From NCBI GenBank assembly GCA_963841815.1, contig CAWJEE010000009.1, forward strand, positions 192,344-256,343: a stretch of 64,000 nt of DNA. Direction: 5' to 3'. The DNA comes from JAOUJD01 sp963841815. Lineage in GTDB: Bacteria > Pseudomonadota > Gammaproteobacteria > Burkholderiales > Burkholderiaceae_F. The position numbers and the translations under genes are program-made. Below are positions 56,965-64,000 of the stretch, piece after piece (within the stretch, counting starts at the first letter, position 1; each line of letters begins with the position of its first letter). Under the pieces are notes generated by a model, which was not told the origin of the DNA, searched no databases, and saw nothing but the letters and a program-made list of their open reading frames with translations.

Positions 56965-57330
56965 TCAGCCGAGGGCCGCGATCTTCTCGAGCAATTCTTC
57001 CTGCTTGACCGGCTTGACGATGTAGTCACGCGCGCCCTGCCGCATGCCCCAGATGCGGTCGGTCTGCTGATTCTTGCTCGTGCACATGATGATCGGGATG
57101 TTCTGGGTCGCCGGGTCCTTCGACAGCGCGCGCGTCAGCTGGAAGCCGTTCAGCCCCGGCATCACCACGTCCATCAGGATCAGGTCCGGCGACATCGTCT
57201 TCACCTTGATCAACGCCTCCTCGGCGTTCTCGGCCGCCGAGACCGCGAACCCGTTCTTCGTCAGCAGTTCCGTCAGGAAGAACCGCTCCGTGGGCGAGTC
57301 GTCGACCACCAAAACCTTCTTCACGCTCAT
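56965..57330 (-). CDS. pilH: Single-domain response regulator PilH
   Basis: CheY-like receiver of 121 residues. Acidic pocket Asp10-Asp11, phospho-acceptor Asp54 in LILMDVVMPGLNGFQL, the Thr/Ser in IIMCTSKN and Lys in YIVKPVKQEEL are all in place. In characterised Pil-Chp systems PilH affects pilus retraction and resets signalling. Twenty-one bases follow the pilG stop. Confidence 0.93.
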   Translation of the reverse strand: MSVKKVLVVDDSPTERFFLTELLTKNGFAVSAAENAEEALIKVKTMSPDLILMDVVMPGLNGFQLTRALSKDPATQNIPIIMCTSKNQQTDRIWGMRQGARDYIVKPVKQEELLEKIAALG

Positions 57331-57351
57331 GGTGCTGGTGCTGCCCCTGTG

Positions 57352-57744
57352 TCAATTCGTCGAATGGTGTCGCACGGCGGTCAGCAGGCTGTCCTTGCTG
57401 AACGGCTTGGTCAGGTACTCGCTCGACCCCACCATCCGGCCGCGCGCGCGGTCGAACAGGCCGTCCTTGGACGACAGCATCACGACCGGCGTCTTGTGGA
57501 AGCGCGGGCTGCGCTTGATCAGCGCGCAGGTCTGGTAGCCGTCGAGCCGCGGCATCAGGATGTCGCAGAAAATGATGTTGGGCTGGTGGTCGTTGATCTT
57601 CGAGAGCGCCTCGAAGCCGTCCTGCGCAAGGATGACCTGGCAGCCCGCCTGGTTCAGGAAGATCTCGGCGCTGCGGCGAATGGTGTTCGAGTCGTCGATC
57701 ACCATCACCTTCTTGCCGCGAATGTCAGAGAAGTCTGCGGACAT
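57352..57744 (-). CDS. pilG: Single-domain response regulator PilG
   Basis: CheY-like receiver, 130 residues from ATG 57744 (MSADFSDIRGKKVMVIDDSN). Phospho-Asp is Asp61 in NIIFCDILMPRLDGYQTC; the pocket is Asp17-Asp18, with Ser/Thr in VVMLSSKDGLFDRARGRMVG and Lys in EYLTKPFSKD. The SSKDGLFDRARGRMVGS segment is typical of PilG, which promotes pilus extension. First gene of pilGHIJ-chpA. A start at 57765 would add seven residues. Confidence 0.94.
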   Translation of the reverse strand: MSADFSDIRGKKVMVIDDSNTIRRSAEIFLNQAGCQVILAQDGFEALSKINDHQPNIIFCDILMPRLDGYQTCALIKRSPRFHKTPVVMLSSKDGLFDRARGRMVGSSEYLTKPFSKDSLLTAVRHHSTN

Positions 57745-57912
57745 GTCGTCTGTACCTGGTTGCACGACCGCCGCGCACGCGAGCCGCCACTTGTCGGTGA
57801 CCGGGTGCGCCGAACCCGGTGGGCAGGAGATCGCGGACGATTCGATCGACCGATGTTTGGGTTGTACCGGACCTCACCGTCCGAAGCCGCGCAGAAAACC
57901 GAGGTTCCGGGG

Positions 57913-58095
57913 TCAGATTTCGACCATTTCGAAATCTTCCTTGCGCGCTCCGCATTCCGGACAGGTCCAGTTGGGAGGAAGGTCTTCCCACTTCGTCCCC
58001 GGTGCGACGCCGTCATCCGGCAGTCCGGCCGCCTCGTCGTAGATCCAGCCGCAGATCAGACACATCCAGGTCTTCGTCGCCACGCTTGTCGTCAT
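57913..58095 (-). CDS. Rubredoxin
   Basis: Small iron-sulfur electron carrier of 60 residues with one Fe bound by four cysteines in two CxxCG knuckles: WMCLICGWIYDEAAGLPDDG and NWTCPECGARKEDFEMVEI. The aromatic core and the GTKWEDLPPNW segment are typical. In betaproteobacteria it often sits between pilG and thiD, as here; the biological partner is not known from the sequence. 168 bases before pilG. Confidence 0.96.
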   Translation of the reverse strand: MTTSVATKTWMCLICGWIYDEAAGLPDDGVAPGTKWEDLPPNWTCPECGARKEDFEMVEI

Positions 58096-58243
58096 CGCCC
58101 CAGAACGGCAAGTGAGCCGTTAAAATCAAGTACTTAGCGGAGCATCATAACGTGGCACGAAAGGTCTTCCCTACCACCTTCGCGCTACACAAACCGGATC
58201 GTCGTTCCCGAGGGCCGAGGAGAGCGCGAAGCGATAGCGCAAA

Positions 58244-58269
58244 CGCAGGTGAGTACCATGCCACCTGCG
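58244..58269. repeat. 8-bp inverted repeat in the thiD leader
   Basis: CGCAGGTG (58244-58251) and CACCTGCG (58262-58269) form a perfect 8-bp stem with a 10-base loop, 34 bases upstream of the thiD start. There is no T-run after it. It could be a leader hairpin or protein-binding site. A TAAAAT -10-like hexamer lies at about 58121-58126 on the plus strand, without a good -35. Confidence 0.4.
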
Positions 58270-58303
58270 GCATCGACTGCCGTCTGGCCGGCCATTGCCC
58301 ATC

Positions 58304-59155
58304 ATGTCGTCACTCCCCGTCGTGCTCACGTTTGGTCTGTCGGACGCCACCGGCGCGGGGGGCGTGCAGGCGGACCAGCTCGCTTGCGCGAGCATGGGCT
58401 GCCATCCGGCCACGGTGATCACCGCGATCGCGACGACCGCACGCGAAGATGGCGATGACTGGCTCGCGATCGATGCCGAAGTCGTCGAGGTGCAGGCAAA
58501 GTCGGTGTTGCAGAACATGGCGGTCGCGGCCTTCAAGATCGGCGCGCTGGCCGACGCCGAGCAGGTGCAGCCGGTGGCCGAAGTGCTCGCGGACTTCGCC
58601 GATGTCCCGGTCGTGCTCGATCCCGTGCTCGACCACTCGAGCGGCGAAGAGTGGCAGGACGAGGACCTCGTCGAGGCGATGCGTGAACTGCTGCTGCCGC
58701 AGACGACCGTCGTCACGATGAACCTGTCGCAGGCGCGCGCGTTCGCGGCGTTCGGCGAGCCGGGTGAAAGCGCCGAGGCCTTCTCCGCGGCCGAGTGCGG
58801 GCAGCACCTGATCGAGGCTGGGGCCGAGTACGCGTTGATTTCCGACGCCGAACCCGGCGCCGCGGCGCTGGTGAACCTGCTGTTCGACGAGACCGGCCTG
58901 GTCCGGCGCGATGTGGTGCCGCGTATCGCCTCGCCGGCCGGCGGCCATTTCCGTGGCGCGGGCGACACGCTGTCGGCCGGGCTCGCGGGTCTCCTCGCGC
59001 AGGGGATCGATGTGCCCGAGGCCGTGCAGGAAGCCTCGCAGTACACGACCGCCGCGCTGATGCACGCTTTCGCCGCCGGACTCGGAGTCGCCGTACCCGA
59101 CCGCCTGTTCTGGGCCGGCGATGACGAAGACGAGGTCAGCCGCGATGCCAACTGA
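58304..59155 (+). CDS. thiD: Hydroxymethylpyrimidine/phosphomethylpyrimidine kinase ThiD
   Basis: Phosphorylates HMP and HMP-P for thiamine synthesis. 283 residues in the ribokinase fold: VVLTFGLSDATGAGGVQADQ near the N-terminus, CASMGCHPATVITAIATTA, VQAKSVLQNMAVAAFKIGAL, VLDPVLDHSSGEEWQDEDL and the anion-hole motif HFRGAGDTLSAGLAGLLAQG. The usual LTPN segment is VVTMNLSQARAFAAF, a variation. ATG 58304 is preferred over an upstream TTG (58295). Overlaps thiE by 11 bases. Confidence 0.92.
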   Translation: MSSLPVVLTFGLSDATGAGGVQADQLACASMGCHPATVITAIATTAREDGDDWLAIDAEVVEVQAKSVLQNMAVAAFKIGALADAEQVQPVAEVLADFADVPVVLDPVLDHSSGEEWQDEDLVEAMRELLLPQTTVVTMNLSQARAFAAFGEPGESAEAFSAAECGQHLIEAGAEYALISDAEPGAAALVNLLFDETGLVRRDVVPRIASPAGGHFRGAGDTLSAGLAGLLAQGIDVPEAVQEASQYTTAALMHAFAAGLGVAVPDRLFWAGDDEDEVSRDAN

Positions 59156-59819
59156 TCGCGCGCGGATCGCCGGGGTCTACCTGCTGACGCCGGACGCCAT
59201 CGGCAGCGCGTTCGAGCGAGTCCTCGGCGTGGTGGACCAGGCGCTCGCCGCCGGCGTCCGCGTGGTCCAGTACCGCAACAAGCGCGCCGGCGCGCGCGAG
59301 CGCGAGCGGCAGGCCCGCGCGCTCGTCCGGCTGGTTCAATCGGCTGGCGCGCTGGCGATCGTCAACGATCGCGTCGATCTCGCGCTCGCCGTCGGCGCCG
59401 ATGGCGTGCACCTCGGCCGCGAAGATGGCGACGTGCGCGCGGCGCGCGCCCGGATGCCGGACGGGCTGCTCGGAGTCTCCTGCTACGACGACCTGGCGCG
59501 TGCCGGGCACGTGGTGACCGACGGCGCCGACGCGATCGCGTTCGGCTCGATCTTTCCGTCGAGCACGAAGCCGCAGGCGCTGCACGCACCGCTCGAACTG
59601 CTCGCCGAAGCGCGCAGCCGCTGGCCGACGCGGCGCGTGATCGCGATCGGCGGCATCGACGGTGGCAACATCCACGAAGTCGCGGAAGCCGGCGCCCACG
59701 CCGCCGCGCTGATCAGCGCCGTGTTCGATGCAGACGACCCCGGCCGGGCCGCAGCGGCGCTGGTGCACCTGTTCAACGAAGGACAACAACGACATGAATC
59801 GCAACGAGCAGCTGTTTGA
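59145..59819 (+). CDS. thiE: Thiamine-phosphate synthase ThiE
   Basis: Joins HMP-PP and thiazole phosphate. 224 residues from ATG 59145. TIM-barrel marks are VVQYRNKRAGARERERQARA, AIVNDRVDLALAVGADGVHL followed by GREDGD, GLLGVSCYDDLARAGHVVTD, IAFGSIFPSSTKP and RRVIAIGGIDGGNIHEVAEA. The C-terminus extends 26 bases into hemL, longer than usual for this pair. Frame intact. Confidence 0.94.
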   Translation: MPTDRARIAGVYLLTPDAIGSAFERVLGVVDQALAAGVRVVQYRNKRAGARERERQARALVRLVQSAGALAIVNDRVDLALAVGADGVHLGREDGDVRAARARMPDGLLGVSCYDDLARAGHVVTDGADAIAFGSIFPSSTKPQALHAPLELLAEARSRWPTRRVIAIGGIDGGNIHEVAEAGAHAAALISAVFDADDPGRAAAALVHLFNEGQQRHESQRAAV

Positions 59820-61098
59820 ACGCGCGCAGAAGTCCATCCCGGGCGGCGTGAACTCGCCGGTGCGCGCGTTCCGCTCGGTGGGCGGCACCCCGCGCTTCAT
59901 CGCGCGTGCCGAAGGACCGTACTTCTGGGACGCCGACGGCAAGCGCTACATCGACTACATCGGCTCGTGGGGCCCGATGATCCTCGGGCACGGCCACCCC
60001 GATGTCGTGCGGGCGGTGCAGGAGGCGGCGGCGCGCGGGCTGTCCTTCGGCGCGCCGACCGAGGCCGAGGTCGAGATGGCCGAGGAACTGCTGAAGCTCG
60101 TGCCGTCGATGGAGCAGTTGCGGCTGGTGTCGTCCGGCACCGAGGCGGCGATGAGCGCCATCCGGCTCGCGCGCGGGGCGGCGGGCGGCGGCAAGGGCCG
60201 CCGCAAGATCATCAAGTTCGAAGGCTGCTACCACGGTCACGCCGACAGCCTGCTGGTGAAGGCGGGCTCGGGACTGCTGACGTTCGGCAACCCGAGCAGC
60301 GCCGGCGTGCCGGCGGAGATCACGCAGCACACGCTCGTGCTCGACTACAACGATCCGCAGCAGCTCGAGGACGCGTTCGCGCAGCACGGCGACGACATCG
60401 CCTGCGTGATCGTCGAGCCGGTCGCCGGCAACATGAACCTCGTGCGCGCCACGCAGGAGTTCCTGGACGCGATGCGCGCGCTGTGCACCCGCCACGGCGC
60501 GGTGCTGATCTTCGACGAAGTCATGTCGGGCTTCCGGGTTGCACTGGGCGGAGCGCAGGCGCTCTACGGCATCGATCCGGACATGACGGTGCTCGGCAAG
60601 GTGATCGGCGGCGGCATGCCGGTCGCCGCCTTCGGCGGCAAGCGCGACGTCATGAAGCACCTCGCGCCCCTCGGCGCCGTCTACCAGGCCGGCACGCTGT
60701 CCGGCAATCCGGTGGCGGTCGCGTGCGGCATGGCGACGCTGAAGCTGGTCCAGCAGCCCGGGTTCTACCAGCGGCTCGGAGAGCGGACCGCATCCCTGGT
60801 CGGCGGCCTGCAGCGTGTGGCGCAGGAAGCGGCGCCGGGCGTCGCCTTCGCCGGCGACTCGATCGGCGGGATGTTCGGCATCTACTTCGCCCCGCGGCCG
60901 CCCGTGAGCTACGCGGAGGTGATGCAGGCCGACAAGGAGCGCTTCAACCGCTTCTTCCACGCGATGCTCGACCGCGGGGTGTACCTGGCGCCCTCCGCGT
61001 TCGAGGCCGGGTTCGTCTCGATGGCCCACGGCGAGGACGTGATCGAAGCGACCCTGGCCGCCGCGCGGGATGCGTTCCGGACGACCGCGGCGGGCTGA
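59794..61098 (+). CDS. hemL: Glutamate-1-semialdehyde 2,1-aminomutase HemL
   Basis: Makes 5-aminolevulinate for heme by the C5 pathway, with PLP. 434 residues. ATG 59794 (MNRNEQLFERAQKSIPGGVN) is the family start and follows GAAGGACA. Marks: DADGKRYIDYIGSWGPMILG, VSSGTEAAMSAIRLARG, KFEGCYHGHADSLLVKAGSG, IFDEVMSGFRVALGGAQALY and the PLP lysine Lys269 in TVLGKVIGGGMPVAAFGGKR. Intact. Confidence 0.97.
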   Translation: MNRNEQLFERAQKSIPGGVNSPVRAFRSVGGTPRFIARAEGPYFWDADGKRYIDYIGSWGPMILGHGHPDVVRAVQEAAARGLSFGAPTEAEVEMAEELLKLVPSMEQLRLVSSGTEAAMSAIRLARGAAGGGKGRRKIIKFEGCYHGHADSLLVKAGSGLLTFGNPSSAGVPAEITQHTLVLDYNDPQQLEDAFAQHGDDIACVIVEPVAGNMNLVRATQEFLDAMRALCTRHGAVLIFDEVMSGFRVALGGAQALYGIDPDMTVLGKVIGGGMPVAAFGGKRDVMKHLAPLGAVYQAGTLSGNPVAVACGMATLKLVQQPGFYQRLGERTASLVGGLQRVAQEAAPGVAFAGDSIGGMFGIYFAPRPPVSYAEVMQADKERFNRFFHAMLDRGVYLAPSAFEAGFVSMAHGEDVIEATLAAARDAFRTTAAG

Positions 61099-61167
61099 AC
61101 TGCGAATTGATCAACGGCCTGCGGGCCGGGAAGGGAACCTGGCCGCTCTCGCCGGGACCAAGGAAAG

Positions 61168-63286
61168 ATGCGAACTCTGCTGACCGTTCTGTTTGCGCTG
61201 CTGACGCTGCTGAGCCAATCGGCCGGGGCGCAGTCGCTGCCGCGTTTCGGCGCGCCCGAGAGGCACGTCGACGCCGAACTCGTCGCCGCGACGGACGCGA
61301 TCGTCCCGGGGCAACCGCTGACCGTCGGGCTGAAGCTCAAGCACCAGTCCGAGTGGCACACCTACTGGCAGGTGCCGGGCGACTCGGGCCTGCCGACGCG
61401 CATCGAGTGGAAGCTGCCCGCGGGCTTCAATGCCGGCCCCATCGAGTGGCCGCATCCGAAGCGCCTGCCGACCGGCCCCCTCGTCAACTTCGGCTACGAC
61501 GGCGAGATCCTGCTGCTGACGACCATCCAGGTGCCGGCGGACGTGCCGGTCGGAAGCCGCGTGACGCTCGCGGGCAAGGCCGAGTGGCTCGAATGCAAGG
61601 ATGTCTGCATTCCGGGCGAAAGCGACATCGCGCTGACGCTGCCCGTCAAGACCACGGCCGGTCTGTCGGCCCACGTGGCGCTCTTCGAGGCGACGCGGGC
61701 GCTGATCCCGCAGCCACTCACCAATGCGACGGGCCAGGGCACGATCGATGGCAGCCGGATCAAGCTGAGTCTCGCGCTGCCGGCTGGCAAGTCCGCGAGC
61801 CGGCTCGAATTCTTTCCGCTGCACGAAGGCCGCATCGAACCCGCCGCGCCGCAGGTGCTGAAGCGGGAAGGCGACGCGGTCGAGCTGTACCTGACGGCGT
61901 CCCTGCCGGTGAAGGCGGATGCGAAGTCGCATCGAGGGCGTTCTCGTCGCCAACGGCGGGCCCGCCGCGGGCGGTTGGATCGGCTCCATCGACCTGCCGC
62001 TCGTGGCCGGCATCGTGGCGCCGGTCAGCGCCACGCCCGCCACAAGTCCCGCTGCGACCATGTCGCTGATCGCCGCGCTGGGCGCGGCGCTCCTCGGCGG
62101 CCTGATCCTGAACCTGATGCCGTGCGTGTTCCCAGTGCTTTCGCTGAAGCTGATCGGTCTCGCGCAGCACCGGACACACTCGGGATCGCTGGCTGCGCAC
62201 GGCATCGCCTTCGCGTCCGGCGTCGTGCTGTCGTTCGTGCTGCTTGCCGGACTCCTGATCGCGCTTCAGCAGGCGGGCAGCGCCCTCGGCTGGGGTTTCC
62301 AGTTGCAGACGCCGTGGGTGGTGGCGAGCCTGACGGTGCTGTTCTTCCTGATCGGGCTGAACCTGCTCGGGGTCTACGAGTTCACGTTCGGCAGCGGCGT
62401 CGGCAACGCGAAGGCAGCGGAAAGCCTGACGCGCAAGAGCGACTGGCGCGGCAGCTTCGCGACCGGCGTGCTCGCCGTGATCGTCGCCTCGCCCTGCACC
62501 GCGCCGTTCATGAGCGCCGCGATGGGTTACGCGATCACCCAGCCGGCCGCTGTCGCGCTGGCCGTGTTCGCCGCGCTCGGCGTCGGCATGGCGGCTCCCT
62601 ACCTGCTGCTGACGCTGTTCCCGGCGTTGCTCCACAAGCTGCCGCGGCCCGGCCGCTGGATGGAGCTGTTCAAGCAGTTCATGGCGTTCCCGATGTTCGC
62701 GACCTGCGTGTGGCTGCTGTGGGTCCTCGCGCAGCAGGTCGATGCGGGCGGCGTGGGGCTGGCGCTCGCCGTGGTGGTGGCCGTGGGATTCGCCGCCTGG
62801 GCGCTTGGCCTGTCGCAGCGCGGTGCGTATCCCTTCCGCTGGGTGGCGCTCGCGGGCGCGCTGGTCGCCGCGCTGGCGTTCGCGCCGCTTGCGACCTCAG
62901 ATCGCGCTGCGGTCGCGAAAACGGCCAGCAGCGACGACTGGGTCGCCTACTCGCCGGAGAAGCTCGCGCAGCTGACGAAGGAAGGCACGCCGGTGTTCGT
63001 CGACTTCACCGCGGCGTGGTGCGTGACCTGCCAGGTGAACAAACGGGTCGCGCTGAGTTCGGACAAGGTGATCAGCGCCTTCGCCGCCGCGGGCGTGGTC
63101 CGCATGCGGGCCGACTGGACGACGCGCGACGAGCGGATCACGCAGGCGCTCGCGCAGTTCGGACGCAACGGCGTGCCTCTCTACGTGCTCTATGACACGA
63201 CCGGCCAGCCGACGGTATTGCCGGAAATCCTGACCGAAGGGACGGTGCTCGCGGCGCTCGACAAGATTAAGCTGGCCGCTCGCTGA
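61168..63286 (+). CDS. dsbD: Thiol:disulfide interchange protein, DsbD/ScsB type (one frameshift)
   Basis: Moves electrons from cytoplasmic thioredoxin to the periplasm. About 706 residues. A signal peptide (MRTLLTVLFALLTLLSQSAG, cut near residue 21) leads to a periplasmic domain containing WLECKDVCIPGESDIALTLP with a C-x3-C. A slip near 61925 precedes the membrane domain with the paired cysteines LNLMPCVFPVLSLKLIGLAQ and IVASPCTAPFMSAAMGYAIT. The C-terminal thioredoxin domain has FVDFTAAWCVTCQVNKRVAL (WCVTC). The N-domain looks like the ScsB/bcs type more than classical nDsbD. A redoxin gene follows 32 bases later. Confidence 0.9.
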
Positions 63287-63318
63287 ATTGCCCTGAACGA
63301 CAACCGGCCTGAACGACG

Positions 63319-63918
63319 ATGAAGCTCCATGCCCTCCTGATCGCCGCGGTCGCCATTGCTTCTTCGCCGGCCCTCGCCGCGCCCGTGCCGGGACAGCCCG
63401 CGCCCGCATTCCGTGGTGTCGACGTCAACGGCAAGCCCGTGTCGCTCGCGGACTTCCGCGGCAAGACCGTCGTGCTCGAGTGGAACAACCCGAACTGCCC
63501 GTTCGTGCAGAAGCACTACACGAGCGGAAACATGCAGTCGCTCCAGCAGAAGAACACCGCAGCCGGCGTCGTCTGGCTCGCGATCAACTCGACCACCGAA
63601 TCGCACTCCGACTACATGGCGCCGGCGAAGCTCGCCGCGTGGTTCGGGGAACAGAAGGCGGCACCGACGGCGATCGTGATGGATCCCAAGGGCGAGATCG
63701 GCCGGGCCTACGGAGCGAAGGTGACGCCGCACATGTACGTCATCGACGCGAAGGGAACGCTCGTCTACGCCGGCGCCATCGACGACAAGCGCAGCGCGAA
63801 CCCGGCCGACATCAAGACGTCGACGAACCACGTCGCGGCCGCCCTCGGCGAAGTGGCGGCCGGCAAGGCCGTGACGGCCTCGACGACCACAGCCTACGGC
63901 TGCACGATCAAGTACTAG
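63319..63918 (+). CDS. Periplasmic thioredoxin-fold protein (AhpC/TSA-redoxin type)
   Basis: A 199-residue exported redoxin. Signal peptide MKLHALLIAAVAIASSPALA (cut after Ala20). The redoxin domain has GVDVNGKPVSLADFRGKTVV, the active site EWNNPNCPFVQKHYTSG with a single Cys60 (NCPFV, not CxxC), VWLAINSTTESHSDYM, TAIVMDPKGEIGRAYGAKVT and a cis-Pro region TPHMYVIDAKG. A second cysteine lies five residues from the end (Cys195). One N-terminal and one C-terminal cysteine recall an atypical two-Cys peroxidase. Likely reduced by the upstream DsbD-like protein; this is inferred from adjacency. Confidence 0.88.
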   Translation: MKLHALLIAAVAIASSPALAAPVPGQPAPAFRGVDVNGKPVSLADFRGKTVVLEWNNPNCPFVQKHYTSGNMQSLQQKNTAAGVVWLAINSTTESHSDYMAPAKLAAWFGEQKAAPTAIVMDPKGEIGRAYGAKVTPHMYVIDAKGTLVYAGAIDDKRSANPADIKTSTNHVAAALGEVAAGKAVTASTTTAYGCTIKY

Positions 63919-63933
63919 AAGTCGCAGGCGGCC

Positions 63934-63999
63934 TCAGCCGCTCTCGTCTTCCGGCGCGTCGCCCGCGCGCAGCGCGCGCGCGATCCACCAGGCTGCTCC
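63934..63999 (-). CDS. C-terminal end of a minus-strand gene (partial)
   Basis: A minus-strand frame open to the window edge stops with TGA at 63934-63936 and encodes GAAWWIARALRAGDAPEDES then Gly. The composition looks like a genuine protein end (aromatic, then acidic tail), and it is convergent with the redoxin gene. Too short to identify. Confidence 0.35.
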   Translation of the reverse strand, partial: GAAWWIARALRAGDAPEDESG

Positions 64000-64000
64000 A

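Noticed and set aside
52208..58137. Long plus-strand frames (912 and 1323 residues) opposite chpA and pilJ
   Set aside because: Antisense shadows: they mirror well-conserved ChpA, PilJ, PilI, PilH and PilG genes and have low-complexity Arg/Ala/Leu text with no motifs.
58096..58303. TPP riboswitch ahead of thiD
   Set aside because: The conserved THI-box elements were not found by eye in the leader.
4890..61930. Programmed ribosomal frameshifting as the cause of the many frame breaks
   Set aside because: The breaks lack a common slippery heptamer or following structure, go in both directions and occur in unrelated families, so recoding is not supported.
1..64000. CRISPR arrays, insertion sequences, prophage, tRNA or rRNA genes
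   Set aside because: No regularly spaced repeats, transposase or phage proteins, cloverleaf or rRNA stretches were recognised on either strand.

Overview
The window is a GC-rich piece of a chromosome from a Gram-negative bacterium, most likely a betaproteobacterium (Burkholderiales/Rhodocyclales/Nitrosomonadales type). The evidence is the conserved blocks chpA-pilJIHG-rubredoxin-thiD-thiE-hemL and yqgE-ruvX-pyrR-pyrB-pyrX, a split heptose-kinase/adenylyltransferase operon, and a gspE-to-gspD type II secretion operon. I saw no rRNA, tRNA, insertion sequence, prophage or CRISPR array.

Layout. (1) 1-23 kb is a cell-surface polysaccharide (probably O-antigen) region. It holds rmlBACD (dTDP-L-rhamnose synthesis), glycosyltransferases, an ABC exporter (Wzm/Wzt with a C-terminal glycan-binding domain), a tandem methyltransferase ending in a coiled coil, a stand-alone coiled-coil protein, a very long GT4-GT2-GT4-like protein, a WbsX-type protein, a membrane glycosyltransferase, a GtrA/GtrB pair and WecB. 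(2) 23-24.6 kb is one gene for an unrecognised 506-residue secreted protein with a strong ribosome site, an AT-rich repeat-bearing leader and its own terminator. (3) 24.8-35.2 kb is a complete type II secretion operon on the minus strand (gspE F G H I J K L M C-like D). (4) 35.3-39.4 kb is an overlapping operon for ADP-heptose (rfaE1-hldD-gmhB-rfaE2) followed by wecA. (5) 39.4-47.3 kb holds galU, apaH, plsC, the pyrimidine/RuvX cluster and a DNA photolyase. (6) 47.8-58.1 kb holds a KTSC-domain secreted protein, then a Pil-Chp chemosensory operon (ChpA, PilJ, PilI, PilH, PilG) and rubredoxin. (7) 58.3-64 kb holds thiD, thiE, hemL, a DsbD/ScsB-type thiol transporter, a redoxin and the tail of another gene.

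How the parts fit. RmlABCD, GalU, WecA and WecB supply activated sugars and the lipid-linked primer. The glycosyltransferases build the chain. The methyltransferase/coiled-coil proteins probably cap and measure it, and Wzm/Wzt exports the capped chain. The heptose operon supplies the LPS inner core. The type II system could export the neighbouring 506-residue protein.

Quality warning. Many clear genes, including essential ones (galU, pyrB, plsC), are interrupted by single-base frameshifts whose repair restores textbook family motifs. This looks like residual indel error from long-read sequencing rather than mass gene decay. For such genes I give the full span across the breaks and label them frameshifted.
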